6,609 bases of DNA from JABFRJ01 sp031409695. GTDB lineage: Bacteria > Pseudomonadota > Alphaproteobacteria > Rhizobiales > Hyphomicrobiaceae. The position numbers were made by a program, and so were the translations under genes. Positions 1 through 5,071 of the stretch are shown here, one piece after another. Where the stretch lies: positions 1-6,609 of the forward strand of contig JANNXS010000332.1 in NCBI GenBank assembly GCA_031409695.1. The letters run 5' to 3'. Every line of letters starts with the position of its first letter. Positions within the stretch are counted from its first letter, which is position 1. The notes beneath the pieces were generated by a model. It was not told where the DNA came from. It did not search any database and saw only the letters and a program-made list of their open reading frames with translations.

Positions 1-143
1 CCGATCACGCTCGATGCTCCACCATGGCGACGCACCGGCCGCGGCTGTGAATACAGCACGCCATTGATGATCTCGCCGCTCAGATGTGGCGGCAGCGCCT
101 CGATGTCGGCGTAGGTGGCGGGGCGCTTGGCGGGGGAGGTCAT
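1..143 (-). CDS. Uma2 family endonuclease-like protein (DUF820), N-terminal part
   Basis: This minus-strand frame opens with ATG at 143-141 and runs off the left edge, leaving 47 complete codons. The N-terminus reads MTSPAKRPATYADIEALPPH, followed by a GEIINGVLY stretch and a PRPVRRHG segment. This is the usual start of Uma2 proteins: a short tail, a 'Y.D...LP.H..GEII.G.L' strand-helix unit, then 'PRP...H'. The family has a restriction-endonuclease-like PD-(D/E)XK fold and is abundant in cyanobacteria and some Rhizobiales; its cellular role is poorly known. The catalytic region lies outside the window, so activity cannot be judged. No clear Shine-Dalgarno precedes the ATG. The gene follows the zinc-ribbon gene by 56 nt on the same strand and may be read from the pdhA transcript. 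The family call rests on the N-terminus only. Confidence 0.8.
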   Translation of the reverse strand, partial: MTSPAKRPATYADIEALPPHLSGEIINGVLYSQPRPVRRHGGASSVI

Positions 144-199
144 GGTTGTGACGTTACACCGGCTGCTTACGTCTTAGCCAGTATCTGTGCTTGAGATGC

Positions 200-523
200 T
201 CAACCGTTTTCTCGGCTCGGTTGGTCAGCAAATCGCGAGAACGGGGAAAACCAACGCATTTCCATTGCAATCAAAAAATCCCGTTCGATAGGATAACCAG
301 ACGCGTCGCCGATAACGCTGTCTATGCCGCAGCGAGGGCACAGAGCCGTTCCCGAACCTGCAACGCTTGGATACCCCGATAGCCAATCAACAATCTCTCG
401 TGGTTCGAAAACCTCGGCGCAACAAAAGCAGCCGCAGACTTGGCTCGAACCCAACTCGCTCTCGTTCCGCCCACAATGTCGATGTGCCTCGACAACTGAG
501 TTGCTCAACTCGTTCAGAAGCAT
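200..523 (-). CDS. Small zinc-ribbon-like cytoplasmic protein, uncharacterised
   Basis: A 107-residue protein starting at ATG 523-521 and ending at TGA 202-200. Residues 12-35 (EAHRHCGRNESELGSSQVCG followed by CFCC) and residues 62-76 (CPRCGIDSVIGDASG) contain two CxxC pairs, C32/C35 and C62/C65, which look like a four-cysteine zinc ribbon. I recall unnamed proteobacterial proteins with the same 'HRHC...CGCF.C...F...EI..W' and 'ALCPRCGIDSVIG..SGYPI' layout, so this is a real conserved family, but I know no function. No signal peptide or membrane span is visible. The start codon lies 2 nt after the pdhA stop (TAA-AG-ATG), suggesting translational coupling and co-transcription with pdhA. The Shine-Dalgarno is weak (GGTGGCGGTG inside the pdhA end). 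An open frame extends further upstream on the same strand but only shadows pdhA. A role linked to pyruvate dehydrogenase is not supported by anything beyond position. Confidence 0.85.
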   Translation of the reverse strand: MLLNELSNSVVEAHRHCGRNESELGSSQVCGCFCCAEVFEPREIVDWLSGYPSVAGSGTALCPRCGIDSVIGDASGYPIERDFLIAMEMRWFSPFSRFADQPSRENG

Positions 524-525
524 CT

Positions 526-1566
526 TTACACCGCCACCGGTAGCAGCACATCCGTCCACAATTCGCTGGCGTCTGGCTCGGGGTCGTTCTGGGCGAATTC
601 GGCTGCGCCGTTCACCCGCTCGCGCACTTTGGCGTCGATGGCTTTGAATTCGTCCTCCGACATGAGGCCGGCATCCAGCAGACGCTTGCGCACTTGCTCG
701 ATGGGGTCGCGGGTGTCGCGCATCTTGTCGACCTCTTCGCGCGCACGATACTTTGCCGGGTCGGACATGGAGTGGCCGCGATAGCGATAGGTCTGCATTT
801 CCAAAATGTAGGGGCCGTTGCCATCGCGCACCCATTTCGCCACGCGATCACCGGCGGCTTTCACAGCCCGCACGTCCATGCCGTCGACCTGCTCGCCGGG
901 GATGTCGAAGGAGGCGCCGCGGTGCGAGAAGTCGGTTGTGGCGGCCGCGCGTGAGGTCGCGGTGCCCATGGCATATCCGTTGTTCTCGATGATGAAGATC
1001 ACCGGCAGTTTCCAAAGCTTAGCCATGTTGAAGGCCTCATAGACTTGACCTTGGTTGGCCGCGCCGTCGCCGAAATAGGTCAGGCAGATTTTGCCGTCGC
1101 CGCGATATTTGTTGGCGAAGGCGAGGCCCGCGCCCAAGGGGACATTGGCGCCGACGATGCCGTGGCCGCCATAGAAGGCCTTCTCTTTGCTGAACATGTG
1201 CATCGAGCCGCCCTTGCCGCGGGAATAGCCGGAGCGCCGCCCGGTCAGCTCAGCCATGACGCCCTTTGGGTCCATGCCGGTTGCCAGCATATGGCCGTGA
1301 TCGCGATAGGTGGTGATCACCTGATCACCTGGCTTGATGGCCATCTGCATGCCGATCACCACAGCCTCCTGGCCGATATAAAGGTGACAGAAACCGCCGA
1401 TGAAGCCCATGCCGTAGAGCTGGCCGGCCTTCTCCTCAAAACGGCGGATGAGTAGCATCTCGCCGTAGGCGTGGATTTCCTCGTCCTTGCTGAAGGCGGG
1501 TGTGGCGTAGTGGCCGTTGGTCTGGGTCTGCAACGCGGGGTTCTGCAACACTGGGTTCTGCAACAC
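526..1566 (-). CDS. pdhA: Pyruvate dehydrogenase E1 component, alpha subunit
   Basis: With PdhB it forms the thiamine-diphosphate-dependent E1 that decarboxylates pyruvate and acetylates the E2 lipoyl group, feeding acetyl-CoA to the TCA cycle in the cytoplasm. The 346-residue product fits alphaproteobacterial PdhA. Visible signatures are RRFEEKAGQLYGMGFIGGFC (41-60), HLYIGQEA (61-68), TYRDHGH (86-92), GKGGSMHMF (117-125), the ThDP/Mg motif from GDGAANQG (166-173) to IENN (193-196), and the loop YRYRGHSMSDP (260-270). Only the first ~25 residues are variable. I chose GTG 1566-1564 because GGAG sits 6 nt upstream. The frame stays open back to 1758, but that extension has no PdhA similarity and no better start. 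The start lies in a 15-bp tandem repeat encoding VLQNP units. pdhB, usually next, is replaced here by the zinc-ribbon gene. Identity is very secure; the exact start is less so. Confidence 0.96.
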   Translation of the reverse strand: MLQNPVLQNPALQTQTNGHYATPAFSKDEEIHAYGEMLLIRRFEEKAGQLYGMGFIGGFCHLYIGQEAVVIGMQMAIKPGDQVITTYRDHGHMLATGMDPKGVMAELTGRRSGYSRGKGGSMHMFSKEKAFYGGHGIVGANVPLGAGLAFANKYRGDGKICLTYFGDGAANQGQVYEAFNMAKLWKLPVIFIIENNGYAMGTATSRAAATTDFSHRGASFDIPGEQVDGMDVRAVKAAGDRVAKWVRDGNGPYILEMQTYRYRGHSMSDPAKYRAREEVDKMRDTRDPIEQVRKRLLDAGLMSEDEFKAIDAKVRERVNGAAEFAQNDPEPDASELWTDVLLPVAV

Positions 1567-1574
1567 TGGGCGCT
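1530..1574 (-). repeat. 15-bp tandem repeat across the pdhA start
   Basis: On the plus strand GCAACACTGGGTTCT occurs at 1545-1559. A diverged upstream unit, GCAACGCGGGGTTCT, is at 1530-1544, and a third unit at 1560-1574 matches over its first 11 bases. The period is 15 bp, a multiple of three, so within pdhA it encodes repeated VLQNP / VLQNP / ALQTQ at residues 1-15. The proposed GTG start is inside the outermost unit. The array probably arose by slippage and adds a low-complexity N-terminal tail ahead of the conserved domain. Confidence 0.8.
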
Positions 1575-1683
1575 CCGGGACGACATGGTGTGAGTGATCG
1601 GTGCCACCTTCGCATGACCATCGGACTGAGGAAAGACTTGGTTCACCTGCAGCAGTTCGGCGTTTTTCACGCCCCAGTGTTGC
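1560..1683 (-). promoter_or_regulatory. Possible start-codon-sequestering leader structure of pdhA
   Basis: In the pdhA mRNA the segment from 1683 to 1670 reads GCAACACTGGGGCG and the segment from 1572 to 1560 reads CGCCCAGTGTTGC. They pair over 13 base pairs with one bulged G. The downstream arm contains the proposed GTG start, and its 5' end abuts the GGAG Shine-Dalgarno. The loop is about 97 nt. The second tandem unit (1555-1545) offers a competing 11-bp partner that would leave the first GTG free. No known riboswitch is recognised in the loop, and whether the fold forms is untested. Confidence 0.35.
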
Positions 1684-1745
1684 CGGATGGTCAACCTGGA
1701 CAACGCACGCGACACGGGGTCCGCCTCGCTCGCTAACGAGACGCT

Positions 1746-1768
1746 GTGGCCGGCACAAGCCCGGCCAT
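1746..1768. repeat. GGCCGG palindromic repeat
   Basis: TGGCCGG (1747-1753) and CCGGCCA (1761-1767) are perfect 7-bp inverted arms around the loop CACAAGC, with G-T wobble extension outward. On the minus strand it reads TCATGGCCGGGCTTGTGCCG and onward, which resembles a dispersed palindrome I recall as very common between genes in Bradyrhizobium and related genomes ('CATGGCCGGGCTTGTCCCGGCCAT'). It sits between the exported-protein gene and pdhA, 180 nt upstream of the pdhA start. There is no following T-run, so it is not a typical intrinsic terminator. The remaining DNA from 1575 to 1827 shows no gene I can support. Confidence 0.6.
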
Positions 1769-1827
1769 GACAGTCGCGGGAGCTGGTCCAGTATTCTGAC
1801 CGCCGATACAGGACTGAACTGGCCGGA

Positions 1828-2130
1828 TTAGCGCTTTCGGCCGCAGGGTAGGGCTGTCGCTTTGCAGACGATGCGCGTGCCCGACGTGTCCCAGGAGCAA
1901 TCGATGGTCCGATCGCCGGAATAGTACCAATCGGCAAATCGGCTGCCGTGGCGTTTCTGGGCGGCATTTTCCCAGGCGCCGATGGCGGCATTGCGTGCGC
2001 GACCCATGGTGTTTTGAACGCTACCCTGGGCGCGCACATCACGATAGCACTGATCCCCGAAGGCGTGTGCCTCGGTGGTTGGCAGGGCGAGACAGGCAGC
2101 GGCAAGGACGAGGGCATGAACGCGATACAT
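1828..2130 (-). CDS. Small exported cysteine-containing protein, uncharacterised
   Basis: A 100-residue protein from ATG 2130-2128 to TAA 1830-1828. Residues 1-23 form a classical signal peptide: MYR, a hydrophobic core VHALVLAAACLAL, then an AHA cleavage site before F24. The mature part of about 77 residues has cysteines at 28, 78, 89 and 96, which could form two disulfides in the periplasm. It also has a helix-like stretch ARNAAIGAWENAAQKRHGSR (45-64) followed by FADWYYSGDRTIDCSW and RIVCKATALPC. I recall similar short secreted alphaproteobacterial proteins with an 'AI.AW...A...YG..Y..W..A.......C' pattern, but no function is established. An upstream TTG at 2166 would add 12 residues ahead of the signal peptide and is unlikely. 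GGAAAG upstream of the ATG is a weak ribosome site. The gene is divergent from the NDUFA12 gene. Confidence 0.8.
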   Translation of the reverse strand: MYRVHALVLAAACLALPTTEAHAFGDQCYRDVRAQGSVQNTMGRARNAAIGAWENAAQKRHGSRFADWYYSGDRTIDCSWDTSGTRIVCKATALPCGRKR

Positions 2131-2423
2131 CAGGAGCTTTCCGTCGCAAAAGGGTGTGACCGACAAACCACGCCGACCGAGTGAGCGCAGTGCACAGTGC
2201 GTACCGGGACAACTTTAGTCCACGCACGGGTATGAGTTAACATGCTGCGCGTGAACGGAATTCGGCGGCTGTGGTAAACAATCGAGCTGTGTTGGTGCTG
2301 ATCGAGCATATTTAAGTGTCGGAGTGCGACAGACTGGCCGCCAAATCACTGACACCCGACGTCGCAGGTCTTCACAGGTGGAGCCACCTTGATTGTCTCA
2401 GCGACACGTGGTGATAACGATAC
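2131..2423. promoter_or_regulatory. Divergent intergenic region with two small inverted repeats
   Basis: This stretch must hold the promoters of the exported-protein gene (minus) and the NDUFA12 gene (plus). Two perfect inverted repeats are visible: TGTCG-GAGTG-CGACA at 2317-2331 and AGGTGG-AG-CCACCT at 2376-2389. The second touches a possible -35 (TTGATT, 2389-2394), spaced 18 bp from GATAAC (2413-2418). That promoter would place the transcript start almost at the NDUFA12 ATG, giving a leaderless message. Both readings are weak; short palindromes of this size occur by chance. No gene is supported here. Confidence 0.3.
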
Positions 2424-2822
2424 ATGAGCATCCTAAGTGAAATCTTCTCCTGGTGGGGCGGAAACACGTGGTCGAACCGTATCTATACGGCGATGCGTGG
2501 CCGCTATGTCGGCACCGACGAGATGGGCAACCGTTACTACGTCCAGTCCAAGGGGATCGGCCCGCTCGGCGTGCCGCGCCGTTGGGTGATCTTCAAGGAT
2601 GGCGCGGAGGCAAGTTCGATTTCGCCCGATTGGCACGGTTGGATGCACCATACCGTCGACACACCGCCGACCGAGGAGGACTATACGCCACGGCCCTGGC
2701 AGAGGGCCCACTTGCCGAATATGACGGGCACGCCCGATGCCTATCGGCCGTCAGGCTCGATCCTGGCAAGTGGCGCCCGACCCAAGGCGACCGGCGACTA
2801 CAAGGCTTGGAAGCCGGATTGA
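2424..2822 (+). CDS. NDUFA12: NADH:ubiquinone oxidoreductase subunit NDUFA12 (B17.2 family)
   Basis: A 132-residue protein matching the alphaproteobacterial homologues of the mitochondrial complex I accessory subunit NDUFA12 (B17.2). Key features are the short N-terminal helix ending in WWGGNTWSNRIYT (10-22), the core VGTDEMGNRYY (29-39), RRWVIF (52-57), and the signature SPDWHGWMHHTVDTPP (67-82), followed by the proline-rich PRPWQRAHLPNMTGTPDAYR (89-108). The family binds peripherally to complex I at the membrane-arm/matrix-arm junction and supports assembly or stability. It carries no redox cofactor and has no signal peptide. The ATG is preceded by a weak GGTGA about 9 nt upstream; a leaderless start is an alternative. 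It stands alone here rather than in the nuo cluster, which is usual for this gene in alphaproteobacteria. The tail ends in the family-typical GDYKAWKP. Confidence 0.95.
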   Translation: MSILSEIFSWWGGNTWSNRIYTAMRGRYVGTDEMGNRYYVQSKGIGPLGVPRRWVIFKDGAEASSISPDWHGWMHHTVDTPPTEEDYTPRPWQRAHLPNMTGTPDAYRPSGSILASGARPKATGDYKAWKPD

Positions 2823-3091
2823 GCGCGGCGTTGGCGCATGCGTTAGTTTTGTTTGATCATGCAATGGCGTAAAAGCTCCCGCGAGATTGCCCACACAACG
2901 AACAACGGACAACGCTTACGCGCCTGCGCTCTCGACGTCCCGGTTTTGATTCATTTTCTACGACGAACCGGTGTCCATATTGTCGGAAAATGCTTTGGAA
3001 GGCCATGACATCGGACGAGCTTTAGGTGTGGCTTTGAGACGAACGACAGGTGAGACGAACGACAGGGTCTAAGACCTTGGCCGAGGGTGGC
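2823..3091. other. Intergenic region before the TIR operon
   Basis: A 269-nt stretch, noticeably AT-richer than the flanking housekeeping genes, without a supported gene. A 49-codon frame from ATG 2860 shows no recognisable pattern and no ribosome site. The palindrome CGCATGCG (2836-2843) followed by TTAGTTTTGTTT could be a poor terminator for the NDUFA12 gene, but the stem is short. The promoter of the TIR operon must lie here; I cannot place it with confidence. The 3' end holds a 16-bp tandem duplication listed separately. Confidence 0.5.
3035..3066 (+). repeat. Perfect 16-bp tandem duplication upstream of the TIR gene
   Basis: TGAGACGAACGACAGG occurs twice back to back, at 3035-3050 and 3051-3066, with no mismatch. 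The junction creates a GTG (3050-3052) in frame with the TIR gene, and the first copy supplies the upstream in-frame TGA (3035). A perfect copy suggests a recent duplication. It lies 25 nt ahead of the chosen start, probably within the 5' untranslated region. Confidence 0.9.
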
Positions 3092-4258
3092 GTGACTAAG
3101 ATTTTCATCAGTTATAGACGAGACGATGGCGCTGGCATTGCAGGGCGGTTGCGCGATCGACTGGTGCCTGTCTACGGGGCCGCGAATATCTTCGTCGACG
3201 TTGATAATTTGCAAGTAGGCGATCGGTTCGATCACAAGCTTGAAGCGGCGCTCATATCGGCGAATGTCGTCATCCCTGTCATCGGGCGGCGATGGGTTGA
3301 GTTCCTCGGTGAACGCGCGCAATCGGCTCGCCCGGACTACGTGCGCTGGGAGGTTGCGACCGCTTTACAGTCGGGAATCGCGGTTGTTCCGGTAATGATC
3401 GATGGCGCCGCGCTCCCTGATCCGGCCGTTCTGTCGGAAGACCTCCGAACATTGCCTTTCAATACCGGGTATTCGATCTCGCACGTCCATTTCGATCGCG
3501 ATGTTGCCGATTTTATCGCGCGGTTGCGTGACAAGTGGCCGCCGCTCACGCCACCTTTGGTGGGAAAGCCGAGATCAATTTTGACATGGTCGTTCGCCCC
3601 GTTTTGGTTGGCCGGAATGCTCGCATTGACCCTCGCAGGTTGGCAATTGGTACGCGGTTCTGTGACACTTTTAGAGCCATTATCCGTCAGCCGACCTTCG
3701 GTCCCACCTAAACCAAGTGCTCCCGAGGTCAGCATCAAAGCAGCCCCACCGGCAAATACGGCGCCTTTAGGTGATAAACCACCTCCAGCGGCCGCGCTAA
3801 TTGTACCAACGGTAGTGCCGGCGTCCCCCGCGCCGCCGACACGTAAGTCCTATGATCGCGCCCGTGATGGGTTGATGCGGATTGCAATCACGGCCAATGA
3901 TCAGATGACACTCAGGATGGCGCGGGTTGTCGTGCGCGACGAACTCGCCGCCGCTGGGGCGACTTACGAGAGCGTTACAGCGTCAGCGTCGCACCTCCTG
4001 GACTTGGCTGTGGACGATAGTCAAGTCAATGATAGTCAGCAGGTCTCGTCTGTGTGCGGTGGACTTATGTTTCTGCGTAGCATCAGGTATTCTATAGTGG
4101 AGTTGGCTGGCGGCGGGACGATCGCGACGGGAGCGCTTAGCGGATACGCTTGCTACTCTACGGGTAAGCCAGCTGAGGAACTCGCGACACTCGCCGCGAA
4201 GGGCGCGTTAGTACGGCTTGCAAAAGACCTGACTTTGAAAATTCGGCTTGTTCGATAG
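3092..4258 (+). CDS. Membrane-anchored TIR-domain protein with uncharacterised C-terminal domain
   Basis: A 388-residue protein. Residues 2-115 form a bacterial TIR domain: TKIFISYRRDD (2-12), a BB-loop-like NIFVDVDNLQVGDRFD (32-47), ANVVIPVIGRRW (57-68), and PDYVRWEVATAL (81-92), where E87 is the likely counterpart of the TIR NADase catalytic glutamate. A single hydrophobic span (164-186) follows positively charged residues, predicting a cytoplasmic TIR. Residues 200-250 are proline/alanine-rich, and 251-388 form an alpha/beta region with C322 and C354 that should be periplasmic. This tail faintly recalls CsgG/LpoB-type domains, but that is a guess. I chose GTG 3092 because GAGGG lies 4 nt upstream and TIR proteins usually start right at 'KIFISYR'; GTG 3050 is an artefact of the tandem duplication. 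Third-position GC is near 55% over the first ~47 codons versus ~82% in purL, suggesting transfer. It could be a defence, signalling or effector protein. Confidence 0.88.
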   Translation: MTKIFISYRRDDGAGIAGRLRDRLVPVYGAANIFVDVDNLQVGDRFDHKLEAALISANVVIPVIGRRWVEFLGERAQSARPDYVRWEVATALQSGIAVVPVMIDGAALPDPAVLSEDLRTLPFNTGYSISHVHFDRDVADFIARLRDKWPPLTPPLVGKPRSILTWSFAPFWLAGMLALTLAGWQLVRGSVTLLEPLSVSRPSVPPKPSAPEVSIKAAPPANTAPLGDKPPPAAALIVPTVVPASPAPPTRKSYDRARDGLMRIAITANDQMTLRMARVVVRDELAAAGATYESVTASASHLLDLAVDDSQVNDSQQVSSVCGGLMFLRSIRYSIVELAGGGTIATGALSGYACYSTGKPAEELATLAAKGALVRLAKDLTLKIRLVR

Positions 4259-4270
4259 GAGCGTGTCTCA

Positions 4271-4879
4271 ATGCGTTCATTGCTATGTGTCTTTGCCCTT
4301 CTGCTGCCATCAAATCTAGCGCTCTCCCAAAGTTCATTGCCTCCGCCGTCATCGAACGGCCCAGCAGTTGGCATCGTAAAATTGTCGGGTGGTCTTGAGG
4401 CGAGCTTGCCGGCCGGGATCGGCCGGTCCCAAAATTCACACAACGTGACCGTGGTGCTCCGACTTGAGAACAAGGGCAAGGCGCCGGTGCAACTTGCTCT
4501 CGTCGGGCCGACACCATTTGCCGTCGATAACGCTGGCGTCTCGTACTCTATGACGAGTTTCAGCGGTGCCGGCGCATGCCGGGAGCTTGGCGCGCACTTC
4601 ATCCCGATGTGCATCGTTGGGACAGAGGTGTCCGGCATGAAAAATCCCATCGCACTTGAGGCATTCACGCAGATTGATCCGGGTGCCACGGCGATCCTGA
4701 CATTCGGCCTCAACGGACGTGAAGGCTCGGGCAACCAGATGAGCTTCTCGTCGGTGTTTGCCTACCGAACCATCCCAGACAAGCTTGCCGATGAAACCTT
4801 GTCCGAGGCTGACCGTCGTCGGCAGTTCCGGACGCTCAGTGTCGGATTTCCACCGCATCCAATAACCCAGCAACGCTAG
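4271..4879 (+). CDS. Exported protein of unknown function, partner of the TIR gene
   Basis: A 202-residue protein starting at ATG 4271. Residues 1-19 look like a Sec signal peptide (MRSLLCVFALLLPSNLALS), probably cut before Q20; C6 is within the hydrophobic core and not a lipobox, so it is likely not a lipoprotein. The mature part alternates strand-like segments, for example HNVTVVLRLENKGKAPVQLALV (57-78) and DPGATAILTFGL (136-147), a layout typical of an Ig-like or DUF4352-like beta-sandwich. C103 and C114 could form a disulfide. The charged stretch EADRRRQFRTL (179-189) is near the end. Its Shine-Dalgarno GGAG (4258-4261) overlaps the TIR-gene stop codon, with 12 nt between the genes, so the two are almost certainly one operon. 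Being periplasmic, it could contact the C-terminal domain of the TIR protein. I do not recognise the family. Confidence 0.85.
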   Translation: MRSLLCVFALLLPSNLALSQSSLPPPSSNGPAVGIVKLSGGLEASLPAGIGRSQNSHNVTVVLRLENKGKAPVQLALVGPTPFAVDNAGVSYSMTSFSGAGACRELGAHFIPMCIVGTEVSGMKNPIALEAFTQIDPGATAILTFGLNGREGSGNQMSFSSVFAYRTIPDKLADETLSEADRRRQFRTLSVGFPPHPITQQR

Positions 4880-4986
4880 AGCATTTTTCGCCGAAGTGGC
4901 TTCCCGGTTCGGAGTTGAAAATTTGACTAATTAGGGGTTTAGAGCGCAACTTTGATTCCGAAGGATCGGATTTCGCTCTAAATCCC
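4876..4986. repeat. Composite two-hairpin palindromic element between the TIR operon and purL
   Basis: The element begins on the stop codon of the exported-protein gene (CTAGAGC, 4876-4882). The first hairpin pairs CCGAA (4891-4895) with TTCGG (4908-4912), flanked by ATTTTTC and GAAAAT. The second pairs TTTAGAGCG (4938-4946) perfectly with CGCTCTAAA (4974-4982), extended by GGG/CCC across a bulged T, and contains an inner TCCGA-AGGA-TCGGA hairpin (4957-4970). The TAGAGC/GCTCTA ends and the 'GAGCATTTT..CGAAGTGG...CCGGTTC' body resemble a dispersed Rhizobiales repeat I know from memory. It may also end transcription of the TIR operon, although no T-run follows the second hairpin. Confidence 0.65.
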
Positions 4987-5026
4987 TCGGGCTGTGGGCC
5001 GGCAGGGGACACCGGGCATAGTGACG

Positions 5027-5033
5027 TATATAA
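5027..5033 (+). promoter_or_regulatory. Possible -10 element of purL
   Basis: TATATAA is an isolated AT-rich box in GC-rich DNA, about 40 nt ahead of the purL ATG. That is a sensible distance for a -10 with a short leader. No convincing TTGACA-like -35 lies 16-18 bp upstream (GGGGAC is all that is there). A PurR-type operator was not recognised. Confidence 0.3.
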
Positions 5034-5071
5034 GCCGCGCTCATCGCCTCGAACTTCGCGAGAACGCCACC

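Noticed and set aside
524..835. Upstream extension of the zinc-ribbon frame to give a 211-residue protein
   Set aside because: The extension lies entirely inside pdhA in a different frame and has shadow-like arginine-rich composition; the ATG at 523 gives a protein of expected layout.
1045..1455. 136-codon plus-strand frame opposite pdhA
   Set aside because: It is the complement of a strongly conserved pdhA region and shows no family features or ribosome site.
1356..2117. 253-codon open frame on the minus strand
   Set aside because: It overlaps the pdhA N-terminus and the exported-protein gene in another frame, its product is arginine- and proline-rich in the manner of a GC-rich shadow frame, and both overlapped genes are clearly real.
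2860..3009. 49-codon frame between the NDUFA12 gene and the TIR gene
   Set aside because: No ribosome site, no recognised pattern and unremarkable composition; too weak to call a gene.
3050..3091. Earlier GTG start for the TIR protein
   Set aside because: This GTG arises at the junction of the 16-bp duplication and lacks a good ribosome site, while GTG 3092 has GAGGG at proper spacing and begins directly at the TIR domain.
4153..4873. Minus-strand frames of 193 and 145 codons opposite the TIR operon
   Set aside because: No recognisable domains; the plus strand carries a signal peptide, coupled ribosome site and TIR motifs, so these are shadows.
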